From NCBI GenBank assembly GCA_948567375.1, contig OX419756.1, forward strand, positions 74,042,333 to 74,106,332: DNA of 64,000 bases, read 5' to 3'. The notes beneath the pieces are model-generated. The model was not told the DNA's origin. It searched no databases and saw only the letters and a program-made list of their open reading frames with translations. Below are positions 32,605-43,452 of this stretch, in pieces (position 1 is the stretch's first letter; each line of letters starts with the position of its first letter). The DNA comes from Lunularia cruciata (lineage: Eukaryota > Streptophyta > Marchantiopsida > Lunulariales > Lunulariaceae). The translations under genes were made by a program, and so were the position numbers.

Positions 32605-35565
32605 ATGGCTTCGTATTCAGCTCGAGCTACCCTGTCGCTCGGCATTTCTTCCTCTACACGGTATGGACCATTCTTTCTGCTCTCTCTGTAACGCCTGGAG
32701 CTCCCAATTGTGTCCGGAAGTTGGTGCGCAACTTAATTTTTTCTCCTGATCAACTATACTTATTTTTCTTGGTTGTATCTAACTTGCTGCATTGTGGACG
32801 GAACAAAGTCTGGCATTTGAATTGGCTTGATTATTTTAGGTGCTTGGTCCCAGAAATTTCCATTATTTGAGCTTTGGTTCTAAAAAGAGGTGGTGTACAT
32901 ATCATAGTAACTAATATTTTCCCTGAGTGTGTGTCTCGAGTTTGCACCTCGTTATAATCACCTTGATTCGATCCTCATCAGGCAATGGATGGGGGATGTG
33001 AGATCATTGATTAAGTTCGCCCGTAGGATCACTGTTAGCTCATCGCGGCATGTAACAACAGCTGACTATTCAGGCTATTCGACTTCTCTCAGTCCGACCA
33101 CGCCCCGTACCAATGGTAAGCCTACTTTTGTTAGTACCTCTGTTCTTGGCATGCTGTCACTGATTAATCTCTTGAATCCTACTACTGATAACGTCTATCT
33201 GGAGTCATGTGTGTCACACTTGACATTTCATCTTTTGCACTTAATACATAAGAACATTGAGCAAAGGCTCTTGTGATTACTTTATCTGTGGTTCTTCGAC
33301 GGTGGAGTTGACTCTGCAGTGGATTTTAGTAAGTTTGTAGGAGCTATGGACTGCAAAACTCGCACGATCGTTCATGCTTTCTTGTTTTCATCCTGATCCA
33401 GTCCATTGCAGGTTAGGCCGGCCCGCTAAAACAATTAGCTGGTTGTACAGACAAGAAACAAAGTTCTCATCGGACGTGTATGATGGCCATAACTGACACT
33501 TACGAACGAACCTGGCCCATATGATGGTATACGAGTTGAAATCTTGTGTAAAACATGAGATTTGTAAAGAAATACGAACCATCACATAATCTGATGTTGC
33601 AAATACCCTTCAACCCTAGGTAGTCAAGGTGGTCGTAGAGTGTTCGTGGACTACAAATTTTACAAGACTAGAGGGGCAATGAGCATGAAACCGATCAAAC
33701 CTGTATTCAAGCTTCTCGATGTAAGTTATCCTTCTTGCATAGTAGACCTTTAACTTCTGGCTTATCATCTTGCGCCTCCTTTCTCACTTTGTCTAGTCCA
33801 GCCAACTGTTTTGGTGTTGCAGACGTATTGCTGTTTCTCTCTTTTACTTGAAACCACATCAACATTATCATCTTCTTGAGTTGGGAAGCCCACATCCGTA
33901 TGCTAATTAAAGGCGTAGTGCTTCTTTTGTGGCATCTTCTTACTGAATAAAGGTCGATCATGGATCAATCGGAAAGTTTAACTTCTCTGTTGTTCCTTCG
34001 CACTTCTTCTATTTGTGTCTGCAGACAGGAAACGCTGTTCTGGAAAGAGAGGGAAGTCTATTTTTGGAATTCGCCCCACCTATCGCCCAACGTCAGTACG
34101 ACTGGAATCGCAAGCAGGTGCGAAATTTCATGCACGTTCTCAGAAGCTTCTCCGCTTACTTCTAGGATATTGGTGAAGAAAAAATCACCATTTGGATAAC
34201 AATTTGCAAAAGGTGCTGGAACTTGACTTGGTATTTCTCCAGAAGGCATTCTTGTCAGAAATGGGAAAACATAGAAGTTCATGCAGGATTCAGTACACGC
34301 GTGAATCTGATACGTCAATACGCATTCATTCAACCTCAACTCGTGCTAATTGGTCCATTCACGAGCACTTCAAGTTAGAATGGTACTACTGCAAGCTGAT
34401 TGCGTCCGTTGCTTTGAGTAAATCGCTGCTTTGGTTTTCCGTACTTGAACTAAGTCGGCTGTCTTGTGCAGATTTTTTCTTTATCAGTGATGGAGCTGGG
34501 AAACCTCGTTGGTTTGCCTCAGGGTGAAAGTTGTGAGTTTTATCATGATCCAAATATGGGCAAGAGGTACGTTTGCGTCACTGCTCAATACAATATGCAA
34601 CTTTGATGAGGGCGTTTCCCTAATCATAAGCGAATGAACGGTTTGTTGCTTTTATGTTTGACCTACAAAGATCATTTTATTGTTCGTTCACTCAGCATAG
34701 CTGCTAATCTTGTGGACTTCATTGCTTTTACATGAAATCGTAGAGTAAACTTCAATGATGTGATACAGTGATGCTGGGAAGATAAGGAAGACGCTGAAAG
34801 TTGAACCTATGAAAGATCAAGCTGGATTTTTTTTCAACTTGAGTAAGCTAATCATTGCTGTTAACAAAGTGATTATTTCAAGCTGTATGACCTGGCAGCA
34901 TCCAGTCTTTTACTTTCTTACCCATGTGCTGCTAACTTACTCAATATGCCGCCATTTGCTAGAAAGTTATTCCTTCTTCGTCTACTTAAACTTTTGGCCA
35001 TTATGGAAAGAAGTGATTATGCTGTTTCCCTTGCAACAAGTCCTGAAGTTCATGACTGTCGAAACTAGCTCTCTCTAGCTAGTCCAATTTGACCATGTTT
35101 GGAGCTCTTTTATTTCTACATACATTTCATTTTGCTAGGTTTCAAGGGACGTTCAGCTTATTTCAGAGCACCCTCTGCAGTTTCAGAACACGCTTCTCGA
35201 TTGTGTTGTCATATATGTCCTTTCGGTTGTTTCTCTGCAGGTGTTGTGAACAAGCAAGAAAATGTAGACGAACGAGTTAATATAGCCCTTACCAGAGCTG
35301 AGTTTTCCGTCATGCGGTCTTCAATCAATGTAAGTGTTTCATTTGTTTTCTTCTGGGTTCTTGCGTTCCGCGCTTGTCACAGTGCAATAATCCTCTTCCT
35401 TTGCATGTAACAACACTGTATGTGGGATATTTGCAGTACATTATTCCGTATTTGATGGGCTGGCACATGTTCGTGGACCCCTCCAAGCTCGACGAGTTTC
35501 TTGCAGATGATGAGCCCATAGGTATGATGGCGTCGCCCATGGTCAACACGGAGTGGGAAAAGTAG
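32605..35565 (+). CDS. WHY: Whirly single-stranded DNA-binding protein
   Basis: Whirly proteins are plant-specific tetramers that bind single-stranded DNA in plastid and mitochondrial nucleoids and also act in the nucleus. Exons: 32605-32660, 32982-33115, 33620-33720, 34025-34117, 34472-34566, 34769-34842, 35241-35329, 35437-35565. They total 771 nt (256 residues) with consistent phases. Residues 1-65 are Ser/Arg/Ala-rich, as in a transit peptide. The fold follows: RRVFVDYKFYKTRGAMSMKP, GSLFLEFAPPIAQRQYDWNR, IFSLSVMELGNLV, SCEFYHDPNMGKSDAGK, and NIALTRAEFSVMRSSINYI near the end. The usual KGKAALS-type DNA-contact motif reads KTRGAMS here. The C-terminus is acidic. Confidence 0.9.
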
Positions 35566-35621
35566 TAGCAGCTGAAGGAAGTTCCTGGATGGCGAAACCA
35601 GTGCTCACCTGTTTCTTTGTC

Positions 35622-35862
35622 AGCAAAGATCTTGTCATGGATGGATGCCTTGTGGTTAGTAGAGCGAGATTTACGTCAGTGTTCACCTGTCAACTTCCAC
35701 AGTTGAGAAAATGATCTTCTCATCCCTGATGGAGGCCTTGGGGTTAGTAAAGCCGGAGTTACATCCAGTCTTCACCTTGAACCTCCACATGCTGAGCAAA
35801 AGATTTTGCCATCCATTGATGGATTCCCTGTGGCTAGTAAAGCTAGAGTTACATCTATCAGT
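35622..35862. repeat. Three imperfect ~85-bp tandem units just after Whirly
   Basis: Units begin near 35622, 35705 and 35795. Each has AGCAAAGATCTTGTC-like, GATGGATGCCTTGTGG-like, TTAGTAAAGC-like and GTTACATC-like phrases, and the first two end in TTCACCT. They lie within about 60-300 bp of the stop codon, so they are probably in the 3' UTR. Confidence 0.75.
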
Positions 35863-38484
35863 GATATCTTCGGAATGTAAATTTTGATGAGAGGAAGGAG
35901 GTTGTTTATAGTTAAGTCAGATATCTGCTTTTCAGCTGTCTTTTCCTTTTCAGAGAGTGGAGACAGGTTGTTAAATTTTGATCTTAAAAAATCATTCGGT
36001 TCTTTAATTTTCTGCACAAAAGGTTGGGGTTGGATTGCCCCCTTTTTCATCTCTTTGATACCTTGACTGAGTTGATCTCCATTCGGAAATGGGGTTGATT
36101 GAGCCAGAATCCATTGTATTCACTTCGGTTTTATCTATTGCACTCTATAATCACGTAGCATGATATATAACATTGCCCAAAGGAATATAAGAATGTGATA
36201 TAGCTAAAAGGAAGACCACATGATCCTTCACTTAGACAAATAAATATGGAAAAGGCTATCTCAAATAGAAGATTGAAGGAACATCTAAAAACTTAATTCA
36301 AACAAGGTACCTCCTTAGACCACATTGAATTGTTATAACTGAGTTCATTCAAACTCCATTGGTCTGCTTCAATATGAAGTAATTTTTGGCTTTTGGGTTT
36401 TGATTGATCATCTAGGTTGGGTTTTGAGAGCAAAGAGCAACACTAGTTTCTACAATTATGAGTTGGTGTGAGAAACAAAGGTAGGAATTAAGAAACAAAT
36501 AGTGCGCATACGGAATTCACTCACACTCACTATAATATCGTAAGAGCTCAGCATAAAGCAAAAGTTGATTTGTAATAGACTACAACCCCATATTACTCTA
36601 GACCTTTTCATTTTCAAATCCTAATTTTGAGAATTGAATAGTCTTTAAAGTTAAGAATTTTCAACTCCCAGTCAATATATTAATATAAGGAAAGCAAGAC
36701 TTAATACAAAAAATCAAATAAAATGGATAACATTGGATGGAATTCTTCATGGTTGCTCTATCTATACTCATGCAGATTGCATAATCAAAACATTTGATGG
36801 AGTTTTTAATGGTTGTTCTCCTCCACACATAGAAAATTTATCTGAACTCTGTGGCTAGATGGTGCTTAGCTCCTTCAAATTGTGCATAAATTTTGATTGG
36901 TTCTCTCTACCAAGCAATTCAATATTAGTATGTAATCACTCTAATGTATTATGGAAAAATATTATAGTATTGCTTTTATGGTCTTCCAAATAAACTCTAC
37001 TCAATCATCAAAATCTCTTTGAGGCAACCAAATCTAATGATAATGCTCTTATAAGAGATATTACAACTTCATCTTCATTTTTATCTTTCAATATTTTATA
37101 GCCTCTACCTACTCGGTGAAAAAATCAATAGCTATTATAATATTTCAATTGTACCATAGGGCATTATTGAGAGAGTCTGTAAATTTATTTCCCTACTTCA
37201 TATTAATAGAATAAATCTAAGTAGAGAGGTAATGTTAACTTCTTGATAAACATTTTAACTTTTCTAACAATAAAGATAACACTTGAATATTCTCTAAGGG
37301 TATACTATATCCAAAATCTTGGAAGTTGAAATTTCTTGCAAAACGCTTCCACATATCAAGCAATCACAAAACTCCTTGGAATTTACTCATTGTTCTTTGA
37401 AGGAGACATTCAATCCTGGTGAAAGGTAATACGTCCTACTATGTGAATTTTGGATCTTGTTACGAGGGATCTTCCTATCCCTAGTATGCATCTTGTCTAG
37501 ATATATTAAGTAACATATCCTTGTATGAACTTCAATAGAGTGACAAAACCATAAGCTCCTCATCTAAGAAAGAGCTTATTCATTGGCTCAACTCCGACAA
37601 TGATTATCGACGTTGGATAACAATTCAAAGTTTTAGGTTTATTCTCTAGCCTGTTCCCAAGGTGTAATCACAAATTGTACAATAAAATTCAAATAATTAT
37701 GGACTATCTGACTAATTCTAGATTTGTTTAGACAGGTTAAAGAGCATTGCATCAATGATAGTAACAAGAAATTCATGATGTTCATTTCATACCAATTAAT
37801 CATACATGATCTATTGGATATATATAATATTATAGCTTGTATGCAAAGAAACCAGATATAGACTCAGCATCAAATTATTTGACAAGCATATGTTTATGAG
37901 ACATAAGCATAAGCTCATGTTCTGCTACCTAAACTAGTCCTGATATGGCTTGACCTTTTAAAACATGTACAGATGTTTTGAGTTTAAACATATAATATCG
38001 CCCAAGAACAAAAAAAAATTCTCCAAATGTCATTTTCTACATTATACTTTTGATATGGTCCAACATCCACACAAAATAAAAAATAAACCTGCCTAATGTG
38101 ATAACTTTCAAGATTGCCTTGCTTCAAATGTTATACTCATTAGTGCATGTATGTTGTATCCGAGTATCTAGTTTGGTATCTTGAGTTGTTGAAACATATT
38201 ATTCTTATGGGATTTAACCAAGAAGGTCATCTGAAGCGTTTTGTTTTCAATGTAACACATTTAAAGTACACTCTTTATAGGTGCAATGCTTCCATTCCGG
38301 CCTAGAAATTCCTTTTACACAGATTTTTTGATTACCCTGATGCTTTAGAAGTGTCACTTTCATTTACCCAAAGTTAGGGTTTGGAAAAATACAATCCATA
38401 GTTAAAAATTGCAGCTATCAAGTAGGGGTATTCTAAATATGAAGTTTACATATAAAATATTATATAACTAATCGCATTTATAAT
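35863..38484. other. AT-rich region with degenerate retroelement sequence
   Basis: From about 35.9 kb the composition becomes clearly AT-rich and no host coding frame is visible. The only recognisable part is the integrase relic listed separately at 36870-37160. The remainder resembles decayed retroelement or intergenic DNA. Confidence 0.5.
36870..37160 (-). pseudogene. Ty3/gypsy integrase relic A
   Basis: On the minus strand the phrase NCLVERTNQ (around 36895-36925) matches the NG-[LQ]-VER-x-N signature at the end of gypsy integrase cores. The surrounding sequence aligns with the relic at 45.73-46.0 kb in the same order (TTGGTTCTCTCTACCAA shared). Many stops are present. Confidence 0.45.
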
Positions 38485-38766
38485 GTGACCGAAATGTCCT
38501 CGGGGTTCACTGTACATAATAAAGATTGCAATTTACCGAATTTTCTAATTTTTTTAATTACAGCCATGCTCATTGCACTTATCGGGAAGTGCACTTGCTC
38601 AAACTTGCAGATTTCTAAAGCGCACTCTGCCTTTGATACCTATCCAGCATGTAAGACGGGAAAGGAAAGAATCCAGTTTGCCGAGAGAAAGCTGACAAAG
38701 TACAACTCGAGACCCAGAAAAGCTGAGCAGACAGAGAACCTTAGGGACGAACTGAACGTGAGATGA
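38485..38766 (+). CDS. Small open frame with a hydrophobic N-terminal segment, function unknown
   Basis: A 93-codon frame in an otherwise AT-rich stretch. Residues about 19-36 (NFLIFLITAMLIALIGKC) form a signal-peptide-like or membrane segment, followed by a basic, Lys/Arg/Glu-rich tail. Its base composition is more balanced than its surroundings after about 38570. No family is recognised, and the frame may be chance or one exon of a split gene. Confidence 0.25.
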   Translation: MTEMSSGFTVHNKDCNLPNFLIFLITAMLIALIGKCTCSNLQISKAHSAFDTYPACKTGKERIQFAERKLTKYNSRPRKAEQTENLRDELNVR

Positions 38767-39490
38767 GTATATGTTATTGAAAGGAACGCGAACAGACATA
38801 GGAGCCCTATGTCTGGTCGAGCTAAAATGCCAGAGCCTTATCTTCTGAGCGTGAAGATCCTTAGGCTTCCTCCTTTACAGTGGCTCTGCGGAGTGATAGT
38901 CGGTGGATTCCAGTGGTGTATAGTTGATTATTACTAATGGTGTATGGTGCTATGAAAAGAGTTCGTTAATCCTGATAAAGGCAAGTCCATGGGATTGTCT
39001 CGAAGTTCAAACCTGCGGTGATGTGCCCTGGGGTCAATATGGGTGACAGAGGTTAGGAAATACTCTGGACGTGAAAACTATAGAACTTTCTGTATGTCAT
39101 CTCTCTTGTATACGGCAGTAGAAATATCTGCGATCAGTGTCGGCTGGGATGTTGGTTGAGGAATCTTTGTTTTCTCCGTAATTGAGCATTACCTGAAGAC
39201 TCGAGTGAAGGTAAACTTCGCCCAATTTGACAGTCGATTTTGAGAAGTTGGTGGAAGTGAGATGTCAAAAGAAGGTGAACACGAGTAGTTGTTATAAATG
39301 ATAATCGCGATGATTACTTTTCTGATTCAGTATGATGAGACATTAAACTGTTGCCAAGGACGTAGCATTCAAAGTGTACCAACTGCCCAATCGATTTGGA
39401 AGATCTACAGTACAGTAGAGAACTCCTTTCTCAGGGTTCTTCCGGATGCTTCTTTTCAGCTTTCATTATGATTGCTCTATTTTACTATTT

Positions 39491-39572
39491 GGGGCTTAGC
39501 CCTATTTTGTCTCACCCTTGTACCTTGATGGGGTCTTCCCCTCCTTCATGTTTTTCACGCGGTCGCCCTTGC
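39491..39572 (+). repeat. Isolated 3' tail of the non-LTR element
   Basis: GGGGCTTAGCCC, TTGTAC, GATGGGGTCTTCCC and TCCTTCAT match the 3' tail at 43360-43450 in order and spacing. No reverse transcriptase C-terminal coding sequence remains directly upstream in recognisable form. Confidence 0.65.
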
Positions 39573-40080
39573 TTCTCTATTTACTATTCCTGGACTTTGA
39601 ACTGACATAGAACAGTGCATCTTGTAATGTGAACAAGCATATTCATGTGCATGCTTTACCCACTAAGAAAGACGTAACAGTGCGTGTCTTCAACGATCGT
39701 ATCGTGCATCATCCACTCTCTCTCAAGGAACAGAACGCGATAGGAGACCTATGCGTGTGGTTTGGCGGACAAGAGATCGAGATGTACGGAAATAACTCAT
39801 GCATATTTATCATCCGAAGAGAGATCGCAAGGGGGACCGCCTAAAACCGAAGGACGGGCAGAGACGAAAAAGGTAAAATGGGGCTAATCTCCAAAAGAGT
39901 CTATATGAGAAGACTGCCACATTGCACCGGAAATATCTGAGCTATGCAAATCTATGCAAATCGTACAATCTACAAACAACAGGAGTATTTTAGGAGACAT
40001 CCCCTATTATGATTGTTCTCCTGTGGATTGCACCTACCACTGTCCTCGGTAGAGGAATGGACACACATGGTCTAAAATAT

Positions 40081-40225
40081 ATTACAAAGTATGAGAATGA
40101 GAGTGGTACCCCTGTCGCTTAACATGATAAGCTCTCAGGTACTCTGTGACAAATGCATCGAATGCAATGTCCATCGCTCCATATAACTCCAAGACTAGAG
40201 GGCAAAATAGAGAATAGAGATAGGC
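40081..40225 (-). pseudogene. Fragment of the same non-LTR retroelement C-terminus
   Basis: Minus-strand frame with LELYGAMDIAFDAFV, then LRAYHVKRQG, matching LELYGAMDTAFDTFV and RAYHVRRQG of the insertion at 42.6-43.45 kb. Only about 45 codons are preserved. It is a diverged partial copy in inverse orientation. Confidence 0.7.
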
Positions 40226-40299
40226 AGAATACATGAAATCTCCTAGTGTCTTCATTTTGCACAGTTGGTACACTATAAACTGCCCAAGTTGCAAATCAG

Positions 40300-41300
40300 T
40301 TACAAAATTTCAAAATCTAATTCATGAATGCTAATATTGTAATCCAAAAGGATAAAAGCTAGTGCATGCACACTTTTGTAATGATTCTCTCATTTTGATA
40401 TTGAAAATGATGTTCCAATTTTTCCCATTTAATTCCCCATGAAGTGTAGCATATAACAATCATTGGTCTATCCCAAGTTATAAGTTATAGACACAATATT
40501 GAAGATTTGAAAATTATTTCCTTTGGATTGGATTTTTTTCTTGTATAGATATTATAGATAGCTAAATTTGATTGAACTACAAGAGTCTTAAAATACAATC
40601 TTATTTTGGTTAACAAAATTTACAATAAAATATGAGTCCTTTTCTAAGGTTCATGTCCTTGCAATATTAAATAATCCAAAAAAATGTTATTTAAAAGCAT
40701 ATAATCCAAGCGCCATTTATTATTCCCATATTACTAAAGATCCAATGATTCATTGTGTGCGAAATATCTTTTGGAAGTTTCTTACAATGAATGTTATACC
40801 AAATTTCTCATCAACCAACAAAAACAAGGTTTAGTGTTTATCTCGATCATGATTGAATTGACCTTTATACATATTGATATATATCATGTGTCGTGATAAT
40901 GAGTCCCCTCAGATTAATTCTATACTTGTAGCAACACCTGGAAATGAAAAGAAACACTTATGTTTTGATTCACTTGAACACTTTCAACAAATTCCCCTCG
41001 GAGTTTATTAGCATAGATATAGAATTAGAGGATGTAGATAAAGGTTCATTGCTATTGACTTCACTACCTCCTCTCTTTTTAGCATCTGGTCATTACTCTT
41101 TGAGTTAACAACATTGAGTTAAAAGAAGTCATTATAGTTCTCTTATCAAATGAGAAGAGAAAGTAACTCAATAGCATTATAATGCTTAGAAGAGGAAATA
41201 TTATGCAGAGAGGATAAAGTATAAGTAAAACTACATAAGAATCTAGATCTATATTTAACAAATCAAAGGTTATGTGTTTTGGATGCATGAAGTTAAGATA
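40300..41300. other. AT-rich sequence, nothing assigned
   Basis: About 1 kb of AT-rich DNA with no coding frame, RNA gene or clear repeat. It may be the decayed flank of the Copia relic that follows. Confidence 0.4.
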
Positions 41301-41674
41301 TTATGAAAGAGATTGTAACGAAATGAAGAAGGTATGAATAGAGAAAGAGGTCAATCTTTCAGACAAGCATTTGTTGATTTTGATGGAGGACTTAATAACA
41401 CCCTTATTTATAACTACTAGGAAGGATAGATTTTAAGATGACTAGATCCTTGACTTGGACTATACATACTACATGTTCCCTCATAAGCACTAGTTCCACA
41501 CCTATAGTCCATACAAGGATTAAATTGTAGTTGCATGAAATTACATGCTATATAATGTTAAAGGAATTAGCATGGTGTGCATTAAGATATTAGAAGAAAC
41601 CACACAACATTTTTATGTCAAACATGCTCTTAAAGTGATGAAGAACTTGAGCTCTCTAGGAGCAATAGCTTTGA

Positions 41675-41841
41675 TTGAGCAGTTGTTGTGTATTCTTAAG
41701 AAGGCAACACTCCACTGATTAGTATGCTATTTGGGTGACATAAATAGAAGAGGACTCTTGAGCAGTTGTTGTGTATTCTCAAGAAGGCAACACCTCCACT
41801 TATTGGCATGCTATTTGGGCGGCATAAATGGAAGAGGAATC
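41675..41841. repeat. Two-copy 83-bp tandem duplication
   Basis: Units 41675-41757 and 41758-41841 both start TTGAGCAGTTGTTGTGTATT and continue AAGAAGGCAACAC, ATGCTATTTGGG and CATAAAT.GAAGAGGA. Few mismatches separate them. The unit lies within the Copia relic. Confidence 0.85.
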
Positions 41842-42593
41842 TTGGAATTACAAGAGTTCTAACTCTTGAAAAATATGAAATCTTGAGATTTTGCAAGTAT
41901 TTTGTGTTTGGAAACCATCATAAAGTGTGCTTCAACATTATGATTCATTAGATTGGAGTAAACTGATTATTAAAATTAGACATATGTGGAGCTACATTGG
42001 TGGCTTCTTCCTATTATTCCATAGTTGGAGTATTTTATTTATCGATGATTACTTCATAAAGATGTGGGTATACATGATGAAGTCTAATTAATCTCTTCAA
42101 ACATTGGAAATTATGATGGAGAAGCAATCTAGTTAAAATATCTTAGATTTGATAAAGGAGGAGAATATAAGTCAGAAGAGTTTGATACCTTTTATATGCC
42201 TAAGAATAGGTTATTGCTTCACTAATCTTAGTACTCTTAAGCAAAATGGAATAGTAGAGTAGACTAATAGAACCCTACTATAGAAAACTTGAAGTATGTT
42301 GAGTAATATATATTAAAGAACATTTTAAATAAAATTTTAAATATAGAAAATATGATGGTAAACTGCTTTCTACCCATAGTATTGATTATAGACATTTGAA
42401 GAAGATTTGAAAGGTGGTTTTGCAGATTACTCAATACTTAGAAGTTTTAGAAGTTTTAAATGTACAGCACATGTCCATGTGCAACTAGAGAGAAGATCTA
42501 AGTTGGATTCTAAGGCTAGGAAATGCATTCTTCTAGGCTACTAGAAATCTATGAGAGGATATAAGATGTGATCACTTAATAAAAGACCAAATT

Positions 42594-43452
42594 AGGGCTT
42601 GACCATGCATTAGGGCTTTCCGACTCGCACCGGCTACTTTCTCTACAGCGATGAGGTTTTGCCTAGGTTTGGTCCACCCATCTGCATCTTCACTACTCAC
42701 TTGTGAGTGTGGTTCTACACTAGATGCAGCGGCGGTCCACATGACACTGTGTCCTTTTGGAGGACAGAGGATAGCTACCCATGATGCCATTAGAGACATA
42801 GTGTTTGCTATGGCACGAGAGAGTGGATACTTGGCTTGGAGAGAGCGTTCGTATGCGTTGCAGACAACACGTGTCAGGGCAGACTTATACTTGGTCCGAG
42901 ATGATCAGGTTACAATAGCGGATGTCATGGTCACGGACCCTATGCGGGATACAGTTTTGGAGGGAGTGATTACCCATCCCCCTAGATGGGCGGCGAGTGC
43001 AGCAGCAGGTCGCAAGGTCTCCAAGTATAGGAGCATGCAGCAAGGTCACCTCTTTGTTCCTCTATCCTTGGAGTTATATGGAGCAATGGACACGGCATTT
43101 GACACATTTGTCAGGGAGTGCGCGAGAGCTTATCATGTTAGGCGTCAGGGGGTACCACTCTCACTCTCATACTTTATAGCTTACTTTAGACAGCCTGTGT
43201 CCATTGCTCTACAGAGAGCAGTGGCTGGTGCAATCCATAGGAGAGCAATCACATTAAGTGATGTTTCTTCGGGTGCTCCAGTTGTGTGTAGACCGTACGA
43301 CTTGCATAGCTCAGATATCTTAGGTGCGGTAGGGCAGATTTCTCATACAGACTCTATTGGGGCTTAGCCCATGTTACCTTTTTTGTCTCCCCCTTGTACA
43401 GCGTGATGGGGTCTTCCCATCCTTCATTTTTCCTACACGGTCTCCTCTTTCC
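42594..43452 (+). mobile_element. 5'-truncated non-LTR retrotransposon insertion with 15-bp target duplication
   Basis: The 15-mer ATAAAAGACCAAATT occurs at 42579-42593 and again at 43453-43467, exactly bounding an 859-bp insert within the decayed Copia sequence. The insert is more GC-rich than its surroundings and contains only the 3' end of a retroelement. It has no poly(A) or simple-repeat tail; it ends in a defined unique tail also present at 39491-39572. The clean duplication and long open frame show that it is far younger than its Copia host. Confidence 0.88.
42652..43367 (+). CDS. C-terminal part of a non-LTR reverse transcriptase protein (Cys-His knuckle, nuclease-like tail)
   Basis: An open frame of about 238 residues. 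CECGSTLDAAAVHMTLCPFG is a C-x-C-x9-H-x4-C knuckle, followed by HDAIRD. This is the arrangement known after the reverse transcriptase of several non-LTR elements. Next, VRADLYLVRDDQVTIADVMV and a later GRKVSKYR could be the D-(x)n-D-x-x-x...K pattern of a restriction-like endonuclease. No reverse transcriptase core is present, consistent with 5' truncation. It is a fragment, not a working gene. Confidence 0.65.
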
